A stretch of DNA of 13,451 bases from JAHFOW01 sp964370795 (GTDB taxonomy: Bacteria > Planctomycetota > Brocadiia > Brocadiales > Brocadiaceae). Of the stretch, positions 7,334 through 12,599 are shown piece after piece. The stretch is from contig CAYJME010000078.1 in NCBI GenBank assembly GCA_964370795.1, positions 1-13,451 of the forward strand, written 5' to 3'. Positions within the stretch are counted from its first letter, which is position 1, and each line of letters opens with the position of its first letter. The position numbers and the translations under genes were made by a program. The notes below the pieces were generated by a model. That model worked only from the letters and a program-made list of their open reading frames with translations, had not been told where the DNA came from and searched no databases.

Positions 7334-7757
7334 ACTCGGCACTCTCTGACGGATCTACGCCTTCAATTGTATTGGTCAACACCGCTTCGCCAATCTTTGA
7401 ACTTAAGGGAACTGAACTGCTTTCGCTTTGATCAACTCCTTCGATGGATTTTGTCATTGTGGTTTCACCGTAATCTGACCCCATGGATGACTCTGATTGA
7501 TCTATCCCTTCGCTTGTCGCTGTTTTTGTAGTTTCACCATAATTCGACATCAATGAACTCTCACTTTGGTCAACCCCCTCTCTAGACTCAGTCGTAGAGG
7601 TCTCGCCATAGTTTGTCTGAGTATTATTTTTGAACTTTGAAACTACCGGAAAACCCGTGGTTCTATCGACCCACAACTGCATATTGGAATCCCACATCGC
7701 TGAGTTATTCAAATCGAAATAATTTGGAATTTTTTTTCTATATTTAAAAAGAAGCAT
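7311..7757 (-). CDS. Graspetide precursor peptide with four core repeats (TgmA-like leader)
   Basis: A 148-residue protein with no globular core. The leader (about 1-47) contains WDSNMQLWVDRTTGFPVV (22-39), which resembles the leader of ATP-grasp-modified RiPPs, roughly [YW]D-x3-Q-x2-V-x-D/T-G-x-P-V. The rest is four imperfect repeats of about 20 residues with consensus YGETTxTxSxEGVDQSESS at 49-68, 72-91, 95-114 and 121-140; the spacing is 23, 23 and 26 residues. Each has a Thr/Ser cluster followed by Glu, Asp and Glu, the donor and acceptor side chains a graspetide ligase joins. The fourth copy is the most divergent (KIGEAVLTNTIEGVDPSESA). There is no Cys in the whole protein and no export signal. 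The ATG at 7755-7757 has GGGGTT 4-6 bases upstream. The last repeat ends just before the maturase start codon, and the short tail is read through that overlap. Confidence 0.82.
   Translation of the reverse strand: MLLFKYRKKIPNYFDLNNSAMWDSNMQLWVDRTTGFPVVSKFKNNTQTNYGETSTTESREGVDQSESSLMSNYGETTKTATSEGIDQSESSMGSDYGETTMTKSIEGVDQSESSSVPLSSKIGEAVLTNTIEGVDPSESAEYAFNSHE
7338..7613 (-). repeat. Four coding repeats of the precursor core
   Basis: Units at 7554-7613, 7485-7544, 7416-7475 and 7338-7397, each 60 bases, separated by 9, 9 and 18 bases. The protein level is more conserved than the DNA in the E-G-[VI]-D-[QP]-S-E-S part, and differences between copies are mainly in the variable x positions. This pattern suggests selection on the crosslinking residues. 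Confidence 0.8.
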
Positions 7758-7833
7758 CTTTAACCCCAGATTGAGTTATTTGCAAAACAACTATGCGTAT
7801 ATCGTTCCTGGCCCTAATGGCTCAGGCATCCAC

Positions 7834-7859
7834 TATTTTCACGAATTTTCGTGAAAATA
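7834..7859. repeat. Palindrome copy C, perfect 12-bp arms
   Basis: TATTTTCACGAA (7834-7845), spacer TT, TTCGTGAAAATA (7848-7859). Same consensus as copies A, B and D. It lies about 75 bases upstream of the precursor start codon, so it could also act as an operator for the operon. Confidence 0.8.
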
Positions 7860-7911
7860 CTTCACTAACGTATTAATTCTACATGGAATGTACTTAATTT
7901 ACATAGAGAAA

Positions 7912-7931
7912 TTTCACGAATCCTCGTGAAT
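7912..7931. repeat. Palindrome copy D (imperfect)
   Basis: TTTCACGAA (7912-7920), spacer TC, CTCGTGAAT (7923-7931); TTCACGA and TCGTGAA pair. Its centre is 75 bases from that of copy C, compared with 65 bases between copies A and B. Confidence 0.65.
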
Positions 7932-8115
7932 TCTCATGTCTCTGTTGACTTTGACACCGATAAGTAGTTTATACGGCCTCTCATAAAGTTGGTTGGATAT
8001 GAATATTTCTTCTGAATGCTTGGTTAAGGCTGTCCAGAACGTTATCCTGAGAGGTGAGGGTAGCATCTGGACTATTGACAATATTTACATGAAATGATAT
8101 GTATAATATAAAACC

Positions 8116-8489
8116 ATGGCAAGACCGGCAAGAATAGAATTTGAAGGGGCTTTTTACCATGTGATGAATCGGGGAAATCGCAGAGAAGATATTTTCCTCG
8201 ACGCTTGTGATTGGGAAAAATTTTATGAAATTCTTGGTAACATTGAGAGATGGAGTAATTTTTCATCAAAAGAATTAAGCGGGGCAAAACCCTTCAGAAC
8301 GAAGATATCGATTAACACGCTGGAGGATCACGTTTGCAAAGAATTTGAGGTGGAAAAGGAAGAGTTAGAGATACCGCGGGGTATAATAATATTGCCAGAC
8401 AGGCAATGCTGTGTCTGGCGGTAAATTATGGTGGTATGACATTAAAAGAAGTAGGTCAAAAGTATGGAGCGCGGAGTTATCAGATGTGA
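8116..8489 (+). pseudogene. REP-associated tyrosine transposase (RAYT, Y1/TnpA_REP) remnant, internally deleted and frameshifted
   Basis: The first 40 or so codons read MARPARIEFEGAFYHVMNRGNRREDIFLD, the classic RAYT N-terminus. The protein then jumps to C-terminal-type sequence (ISINTLEDHVCKEFEVEKEELEIPRG). The whole catalytic middle, including the His-hydrophobic-His metal site and the catalytic Tyr, is missing. Frame 1 stops at 8422-8424. In frame 3, from about 8400, the expected C-terminus continues (AVNYGGMTLKEVGQKYGARSY) to a stop at 8487-8489, so there is also a frameshift near 8400. It cannot encode an active transposase. RAYTs mobilise REP/REPIN palindromes, which makes its position next to the palindrome pair notable. 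The region may survive as a short non-autonomous remnant. Confidence 0.8.
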
Positions 8490-8517
8490 CCCCTCTCCCT
8501 CTCCTCCTTATTTTTTA

Positions 8518-8546
8518 TTGACAGATTATGAAAACATTGCTATAAT
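8518..8546 (+). promoter_or_regulatory. Consensus sigma-70 promoter
   Basis: TTGACA (8518-8523), 17 bases, TATAAT (8541-8546): both hexamers and the spacer match the consensus. Start expected near 8553. The first downstream gene begins at 8746, giving a leader of about 190 bases that contains a perfect palindrome at 8571-8590. Confidence 0.7.
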
Positions 8547-8570
8547 CCGGAACTGTAACTATCTAATAAC

Positions 8571-8590
8571 TGGTTGGAATTTTCCAACCA
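8571..8590. repeat. Perfect palindrome in the leader, 9-bp arms around TT
   Basis: TGGTTGGAA (8571-8579), TT, TTCCAACCA (8582-8590). It has the same GAA-TT-TTC centre and arm-TT-arm design as palindromes A-D but different outer bases. About 18 bases after the expected transcription start it could be an operator or an RNA hairpin. A weaker AAATCAA/TTGATTT inverted repeat follows at 8634-8654. Confidence 0.6.
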
Positions 8591-8745
8591 CACGCTCCAG
8601 ATTGACAAGGCGACTGAGCGGGCCAACAAGTCAAAATCAAATGAGACTTGATTTCCCCTTGATTTCTGTATCAGACATGCTATTATATTAATGAATGCAG
8701 ACATAAACTTATAATATTATTAGATTTGCTAATGGGTTGAAAATT

Positions 8746-8994
8746 ATGGCACGCGCTGCTCTCGAAAAAGAATTTAAATACTATCTTGATCACCAGATCG
8801 AACTGGTGGAAAAGTACAACGGTAAATTCATCGTGATAAAAGATGAAAAGGTTCTTGGTGCATATTCATCTGAATCCGTTGCAATTGAAACAACCGCAAA
8901 GACACATGAACTCGGAACCTTTCTTGTCCAGAAGTGTGAACCTGGAACCGCAGGATATACTCATACCTTCCATTCTAGAGTAGCTTTCGTCTAA
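8746..8994 (+). CDS. Small conserved hypothetical protein (DUF5678-like)
   Basis: An 82-residue protein. The visible pattern is an N-terminal helix (ALEKEFKYYLDHQIELVEKYNGK), a short strand pair (FIVIKDEKVLGAYSS), a helix (ESVAIETTAKTHELG) and a final FLVQKCEPG...HTFHSRVAF. This matches, from memory, small DUF5678-like proteins encoded just upstream of retropepsin-like proteases in many bacteria. Function is unknown. I chose ATG 8746 (MARAALEK); an in-frame TTG at 8737 would add three residues. The ribosome-binding site is weak (GGG at 8734-8736). The stop TAA overlaps the next ATG by one base (TAATG), so the two proteins are made together and probably work together. Confidence 0.75.
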   Translation: MARAALEKEFKYYLDHQIELVEKYNGKFIVIKDEKVLGAYSSESVAIETTAKTHELGTFLVQKCEPGTAGYTHTFHSRVAFV

Positions 8995-9557
8995 TGCCTT
9001 CCGCCGGATCACGAAGTTTCACTCTTCAAAGTAACGGTGGTTTTCTTAACCAGCTTATAACCGATATTGAAATTGCGCCTGCTTTTGATCCTGCCAGCGT
9101 AAATCTACAAACAAATCCGCCAAATCCGCATAAACCGTATAAAGCCCTTTGGGATACAGGCGCAACGGGAACCGTAATCACCAGGAAGATTGTCGATGAT
9201 TTAGGTTTGAAGCAGATCGGCATAACAAAAGTATTCCATGGTGACGGGTCAACGGATCAGCCGGTTTATTATATAAATATCCTACTCCCTCATAAGGTTG
9301 GTTTTTCTTACGTTCGTGCGACCGAAGGGAAGCTTACTGGTTTTGATGTCCTTGTCGGAATGGACATAATAATCAAAGGTGATTTTGCCATTACGAACTC
9401 AGACGGCAGAACCACTTTTTCTTTCAGAATACCATCTGAGACCTGCATAGACTTTGTAAAAGAATTTAATAGCAATAATGCCCCTCCTCGTGTCGGAAGA
9501 AACGATCCCTGTCCTTGCGGTAGCAACAAAAAATACAAGAAGTGTCACGGTAAGTAG
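8994..9557 (+). CDS. Retropepsin-like aspartic protease with C-terminal SEC-C zinc motif
   Basis: A 187-residue protein. Residues 51-62 (ALWDTGATGTVI) are the D-T-G active-site loop of retropepsin-type aspartic proteases (D54), followed by the expected hydrophobic strand and helix (TRKIVDDLGL). The second landmark VLVGMDIIIKGDFAIT (119-134) matches the flap-distal part of bacterial single-domain members, which act as dimers. The C-terminus is a SEC-C motif, RNDPCPCGSNKKYKKCHGK, with likely zinc ligands C173, C175, C184 and H185, as found on SecA and many accessory proteins. No signal peptide is seen, so it is probably cytoplasmic. Its substrate is unknown; the small protein encoded upstream with a one-base overlap is a candidate partner or substrate. 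An attC-like site follows about 50 bases after the stop. Confidence 0.85.
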   Translation: MPSAGSRSFTLQSNGGFLNQLITDIEIAPAFDPASVNLQTNPPNPHKPYKALWDTGATGTVITRKIVDDLGLKQIGITKVFHGDGSTDQPVYYINILLPHKVGFSYVRATEGKLTGFDVLVGMDIIIKGDFAITNSDGRTTFSFRIPSETCIDFVKEFNSNNAPPRVGRNDPCPCGSNKKYKKCHGK

Positions 9558-9607
9558 TGTATTTTTTGTATATCTGAAAAGCATTCTCTTTACTTTACCA
9601 AAACAAC

Positions 9608-9658
9608 ATCCAACCAGAAGATCGAGCCGACGAAGCGCGGCTCATCTTCGCGTTGGGC
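9608..9658 (+). repeat. attC-like integron recombination site 1
   Basis: ATCCAAC (9608-9614, fits RYYYAAC) and GTTGGGC (9652-9658, fits GTTRRRY) bound an imperfect inverted repeat. CCAAC pairs with GTTGG, a two-base unpaired spacer follows on each side, and GAAGATCGAGCC (9617-9628) pairs with GGCTCATCTTC (9639-9649) with one extra unpaired C, the kind of extrahelical base attC recognition requires. The loop is 9629-9638. At 51 bases it is short for an attC. No integrase gene is visible. Confidence 0.6.
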
Positions 9659-9693
9659 TTAATAATCATCAATAAAGGGACAGGAGGTTAAAA

Positions 9694-9900
9694 ATGTTAA
9701 ACACATTATGGGCAGTTGTCCGGGAAGAAAAGATTGAACTTCTGGAAAAGGTGCATATTCCTGAAGGGTCAAGGGTTTTGGTGATAGTGTTACCGGAGGA
9801 CAATGGATCACCGTTTTGGTTAAAAACAAGCCAAATCTCCCTGGATACAGTTTGGAATAACCAAGAGGATGACGTATATGCACAATTACTCGAGGAATGA
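9694..9900 (+). CDS. Antitoxin of a PemK/MazF-type toxin-antitoxin pair
   Basis: A 68-residue protein: MLNTLWAVVREEKIELLEKVHIPEGSRVLVIVLP forms a small AbrB/MazE-like beta N-terminus. It is followed by a Trp-containing linker (SPFWLKTSQISLDTVWNN) and an acidic C-terminal helix (QEDDVYAQLLEE), the usual toxin-neutralising tail. The family normally neutralises the adjacent toxin and represses its own promoter. An ideal AGGAGG (9682-9687) lies 6 bases before the ATG. The stop overlaps the toxin start region by 23 bases. It begins 36 bases after the attC-like site, the arrangement expected of the first gene in a cassette. Confidence 0.8.
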   Translation: MLNTLWAVVREEKIELLEKVHIPEGSRVLVIVLPEDNGSPFWLKTSQISLDTVWNNQEDDVYAQLLEE

Positions 9901-10207
9901 TGTAGTTTTAGTCCGTTACCCCTTTACAGATTTGTCAAGTTCAAAGGTCAGACCTGCGGTTATTGTCAGTGTTCCGCATGTTTTCGAAGATGTTTTTGTT
10001 GTGCCGTTAACCAGCAGGACAACTTCCCTTTTACCTGGCGAGTTTGTGTTGGCAGACTGGAGTAATGCTGGACTCAATGTGACAACAGCAGTTAAGCGGG
10101 GAATTTACACCGTAAACAAAAGTTTGATCGTTAAAAAAGTTGGGAATATCTCTGCTTCTGATTCCAAAAGTTTAGAAAGTTCCTTGCGTAAGTGGTTAGG
10201 GTTTTAA
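9878..10207 (+). CDS. PemK/MazF family endoribonuclease toxin
   Basis: A 109-residue toxin of the MazF/PemK/CcdB fold. The N-terminal RNDVVLVRYPFTDLSSSKVRPAVIVS (6-31) holds the family's conserved loop and R25, and VVPLTSR (41-47) holds the second active-site region (T45, S46), corresponding to the catalytic Arg and Ser/Thr of MazF. GIYTVNKSLIVKKVGNIS supplies the later strands and SLRKWLGF the last helix. It is expected to cut mRNA (or other RNA) when the antitoxin is lost. I chose ATG 9878, with AAGAGG (9863-9868) 9 bases upstream; an in-frame ATG at 9869 would add three residues but has no room for that site. The gene overlaps the antitoxin end by 23 bases. Confidence 0.87.
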   Translation: MHNYSRNDVVLVRYPFTDLSSSKVRPAVIVSVPHVFEDVFVVPLTSRTTSLLPGEFVLADWSNAGLNVTTAVKRGIYTVNKSLIVKKVGNISASDSKSLESSLRKWLGF

Positions 10208-10222
10208 GAAATAAGAATATAC

Positions 10223-10290
10223 GCCTAACAAGGCGCTGCACCTGACCTCTTTTCCGCTACGCTCCAAAGCGGCAGGTGAGCTTGGTCATT
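10223..10290 (+). repeat. attC-like integron site 2, partly decayed
   Basis: GCCTAAC (10223-10229, fits RYYYAAC) is followed by AAGGCGCTG, a sequence I associate with many chromosomal-integron attC sites. CACCTG (10239-10244) pairs with CAGGTG (10273-10278), CAAG (10229-10232) with CTTG (10281-10284) and CT with AG, leaving extra unpaired bases. CCGCT/AGCGG (10254-10258/10268-10272) makes a secondary stem. The far box expected as GTTRRRY is replaced by a poor match near ATTGATC, so this site is degenerate or its end was exchanged. Confidence 0.5.
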
Positions 10291-10508
10291 GATCTTTCGC
10301 AGGAGTTGTGCTAATTTTGTGCTAAAATGAATCGAAATAGATAGAATTGATTGAAACTAATAGAACAGATATAATGCCAACAATCCCTTAATATTCGTGT
10401 TAAAACAGGAAACCAGCCCACAATCAAGGACTTATAATTTTAATCGTTTTCATCCTACAAATCTGAATCCGCATAAAATTACAATAAAATCAAAATATTT
10501 CTTACATA
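10291..10508. other. AT-rich gene-free stretch before nth
   Basis: No gene, tRNA or clear terminator is seen. The sequence is AT-rich with runs such as AATAGATAGAATTGATTGAAAC. No Shine-Dalgarno is visible before the nth start codon at 10509. Confidence 0.5.
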
Positions 10509-11150
10509 ATGAAAGAAGTTCTTGTAGAAAAGATACTATCACTCCTTGAAAAGGCATATCCCGACGCTGGGCTTATCCTGCGTTATGAGAACCCACTTGA
10601 ATTGCTCGTTGCTACCATCATGGCAGCGCAGTGTACCGATGAACGGGTTAATAAAGTAACAGAAACCCTGTTCAAAAAATACAAGACGGCAAAGGATTAT
10701 GCCGATGCAAAACAAGCATTCTTTGAGGAAGAAATCCGCTCTACGGGTTTTTATAAAAACAAGGCGAAGAATATTATTGCCTGTTGCAAGGAGTTAGTCG
10801 AAAGGTTCGGTGGGAAGGTGCCTGATACTATGGAAGACCTCATTCCCTTGCCGGGAGTGGGCAGAAAGACGGCTAACGTGCTCTTAGGTAATGTCTTTGG
10901 GAAACAGGCCATCGCCGTGGATACCCATGTTTTTCGTGTTTCGCACAGACTGGAATTAGCCAAATCTAATGACCCTGATAAAGCAGAAATGGAATTATAC
11001 AGGATTATTCCCCAGGAAAGGTGGACACGATCATGCCTCCTTCTGGGAACACACGGCCGGCGTACCTGCATCGCCCGCAAACCACACTGCAGCGCATGTA
11101 CCGTGGAAAAATTGTGTAATTCGCCGGATAAAACTTATAGAAGTAAATAA
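10509..11150 (+). CDS. nth: Endonuclease III (DNA glycosylase/AP lyase)
   Basis: A 213-residue base-excision repair enzyme that removes oxidised pyrimidines and cuts at abasic sites. The helix-hairpin-helix LPGVGRKTANVLL (114-126) carries the catalytic Lys120, and AVDTHVFRVSHRL (136-148) carries the catalytic Asp138. The C-terminal iron-sulfur loop is complete: C187-x6-C194-x2-C197-x5-C203 binds a [4Fe-4S] cluster. The length matches E. coli Nth (211). The N-terminal NPLELLVATIMAAQCTD (28-44) is typical. It is preceded by the AT-rich gap with no visible ribosome-binding site. Its 3' neighbour is convergent, with its stop 24 bases away. Confidence 0.96.
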   Translation: MKEVLVEKILSLLEKAYPDAGLILRYENPLELLVATIMAAQCTDERVNKVTETLFKKYKTAKDYADAKQAFFEEEIRSTGFYKNKAKNIIACCKELVERFGGKVPDTMEDLIPLPGVGRKTANVLLGNVFGKQAIAVDTHVFRVSHRLELAKSNDPDKAEMELYRIIPQERWTRSCLLLGTHGRRTCIARKPHCSACTVEKLCNSPDKTYRSK

Positions 11151-11173
11151 TTACCAGATTTATTGCAAGAAAT

Positions 11174-12256
11174 TCACTTTACCTTTTCCGCCTGGCGATA
11201 GGCCAACATACCACCAGTCATGTTAAAAACCTTTTTAAAACCCGCCTTGATCAATACGGATGCCGCGGCATGGGCACGTCCCCCACTTTTGCATACGGTA
11301 ACAATTTCCTTTTCTTTATATTTTTCCAACTCATGAAGTCTCTGGGATACCTGACCTACGGGAACATTAAGAGCGCCCTTAATCACCCCAAGCTCGCCTC
11401 TGAGTTCTGACGGTTCTCGGACGTCCAGGATAATAGTGCCGTCTGACAGATTCGTATCCACACGGCGCTTTACCTCTGTAACGGGAATTACGGGAACTTG
11501 CGGTTCATTTACCCCGCACGTCATTGTACCCTTGACCTCACAAGTAGGCGCACCTGCCGGAATTGATGCTGCCTTTGGGTCACGTGTGCAATTACAATTT
11601 GCCTTTAATACATCCTTCATCCACTCAGCGGGCCCTAGTTTCATATCGTTAAGCCATTTAACATACTCGTCTTTTGTACGCTGTTGTAAATTTGGATTGC
11701 GTTTTTTTTGATCGCCTAAACCGGATGGTTCCCGGCCACGATATTCATGGGCAGGATACACAATTAAGTGATCGGGCAATTTCTTAAGTCGCTGCATAGA
11801 TTCCCAATGTTCTCCAGGATCTCCGCCTGGTAAATCGGTACGGCCTGCCCCACCATCATCGAGGAATAATGTATCGCCGGTGAGAATGCGGTCGGAAAAT
11901 ATGAGGCACATACTATCTTTAGTATGTCCCGGCGTATGCATGATTTTAACGGGGATATCACTCAAATGACAGTCAAACCCATCTGGAACACGAAAGGCTA
12001 CACAACTGACAGGAGAATGCTGGTGCATCACATAGATCGCTCCGGTTTGGTCAATCAACGCCCCGGCGCCGGAGATGTGATCCGCATGGGTATGCGTATC
12101 AACGATATGGGTCAACTTTAAGCCTTCTTTTTTAATCAGTGACACGTATTCGTTTACCTGCTCTAAAACAGGGTCGACCACAATTACTTCTTTCGTGCTT
12201 TCAGAACCGATAAGGTAGGTTTTACAAGGGGTCTTGTTTAACTGTTTGAAGATCAT
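11174..12256 (-). CDS. MBL-fold hydrolase (persulfide dioxygenase-like) fused to a rhodanese domain
   Basis: A 360-residue two-domain protein. The N-terminal metallo-beta-lactamase domain has THTHADH (54-60; H55, H57, D59 and H60), the HTPGHT histidine (H111), GDTLF (D128) and PAHEY (H170). This is the glyoxalase-II/ETHE1 layout, and persulfide dioxygenases of this type use mononuclear iron. The C-terminal rhodanese domain (about 258-355) has ILDVREPSE and an active-site loop VCKSGGRA with the persulfide Cys322. Between them lies a Cys-rich linker (residues 221-247, Cys at 221, 223, 239 and 247). The fusion suggests oxidation or transfer of persulfide sulfur in the cytoplasm; no signal peptide is present. 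Start ATG 12254-12256 has an AAAGGAG 6 bases upstream. Alternative substrates, for example glutathione thioesters or bacillithiol-type thiols, cannot be excluded. Confidence 0.88.
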   Translation of the reverse strand: MIFKQLNKTPCKTYLIGSESTKEVIVVDPVLEQVNEYVSLIKKEGLKLTHIVDTHTHADHISGAGALIDQTGAIYVMHQHSPVSCVAFRVPDGFDCHLSDIPVKIMHTPGHTKDSMCLIFSDRILTGDTLFLDDGGAGRTDLPGGDPGEHWESMQRLKKLPDHLIVYPAHEYRGREPSGLGDQKKRNPNLQQRTKDEYVKWLNDMKLGPAEWMKDVLKANCNCTRDPKAASIPAGAPTCEVKGTMTCGVNEPQVPVIPVTEVKRRVDTNLSDGTIILDVREPSELRGELGVIKGALNVPVGQVSQRLHELEKYKEKEIVTVCKSGGRAHAAASVLIKAGFKKVFNMTGGMLAYRQAEKVK

Positions 12257-12368
12257 TTAAAACTCCTTTATGAAAATTTATGTGAATCTTACTTCCACCC
12301 TTTGGTTATTGCAAGGTGTACACAGAGAACAACCACTGCATCCCATCCCAGAACAAGCCTATTATTAT

Positions 12369-12377
12369 ATTATAACA
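12369..12377 (-). promoter_or_regulatory. Possible extended -10 promoter for the MBL-rhodanese gene
   Basis: On the minus strand TGTTATAAT reads TGn plus a perfect TATAAT (12369-12374) and would place transcription start near 12362, about 105 bases before the start codon. No good -35 is visible. Confidence 0.35.
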
Positions 12378-12455
12378 TAATTATTTTCACAGAATAGGAT
12401 TAATTCTAACGCCAATTTCTATAATTGAACGCTCCTAATCAATCGCGCTTTGTTC

Positions 12456-12484
12456 TTGACATCAATTTTCTACGGTATTACTAT
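12456..12484 (+). promoter_or_regulatory. Candidate sigma-70 promoter for the response-regulator gene
   Basis: TTGACA (12456-12461), 17 bases, TACTAT (12479-12484). Transcription would start near 12491, leaving a leader of about 110 bases that includes the hairpin at 12552-12575. It is divergent from the MBL-rhodanese promoter, so the two could share control. Confidence 0.5.
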
Positions 12485-12551
12485 TACCTAAAATAAATTA
12501 CAAATAATACCGAATATCTTAGATGTTTCAGCGACTTTAAAATGCTCACGC

Positions 12552-12575
12552 AGAGACGCAAAATCCTGCGTCTCT
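12552..12575. repeat. Palindromic repeat, 9-bp perfect arms
   Basis: AGAGACGCA (12552-12560), AAATCC, TGCGTCTCT (12567-12575). Preceded by CACGC, giving the CACGCAGAGACGC string that I recall as part of dispersed intergenic repeats in other bacteria. No T-run follows, so it is not a standard terminator, and it lies in the leader of the next gene. Confidence 0.55.
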
Positions 12576-12599
12576 ACAACAACATTGAAACTCCTAAAC

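Larger units (their letters stand above)
7758..8115. promoter_or_regulatory. Intergenic control region between the graspetide operon (-) and the RAYT remnant (+)
   Basis: No gene is seen. On the minus strand, reading toward the precursor, a possible -10 TAGAAT (7876-7881 as ATTCTA) lies within two direct repeats, TTAATTCTACAT (7873-7884) and TTAATTTACAT (7894-7904), whose starts are 21 bases apart (two helical turns). TACAT-GGA-ATGTA at 7880-7892 is also a small palindrome. Two larger palindromes flank this block. No good -35 is visible, so the promoter is tentative. On the plus strand TTGACA (8075-8080) and TATAAT (8102-8107) precede the transposase remnant, but their spacing of 21 is too long for a standard promoter. 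Confidence 0.35.

Noticed and set aside
7340..7342. GTG start for the ATP-grasp ligase
   Set aside because: The ATG three codons later has a better-placed purine-rich site and gives the usual family N-terminus; the GTG is not excluded.
7338..7613. CRISPR-like regular repeats
   Set aside because: The repeats are in frame in a coding sequence, vary between copies, and the gaps between them are only 9-18 bases.
8582..8640. A possible third attC site (stem CGCTC-C-AG/CTGAGCG between two CCAAC boxes)
   Set aside because: The CCAAC boxes are in direct, not inverted, orientation, so the outer stem cannot form and no GTTRRRY box is present.
8464..8691. A 75-codon plus-strand open frame after the RAYT remnant
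   Set aside because: It covers the consensus promoter and the palindrome, has no ribosome-binding site and resembles nothing I know.
9869..9880. Toxin start at ATG 9869
   Set aside because: The AAGAGG site ends at 9868, directly against this ATG, whereas it is correctly spaced for ATG 9878.
10291..10508. A tRNA or phage attachment site in the AT-rich gap before nth
   Set aside because: No cloverleaf, tRNA 3' end or integrase could be found.
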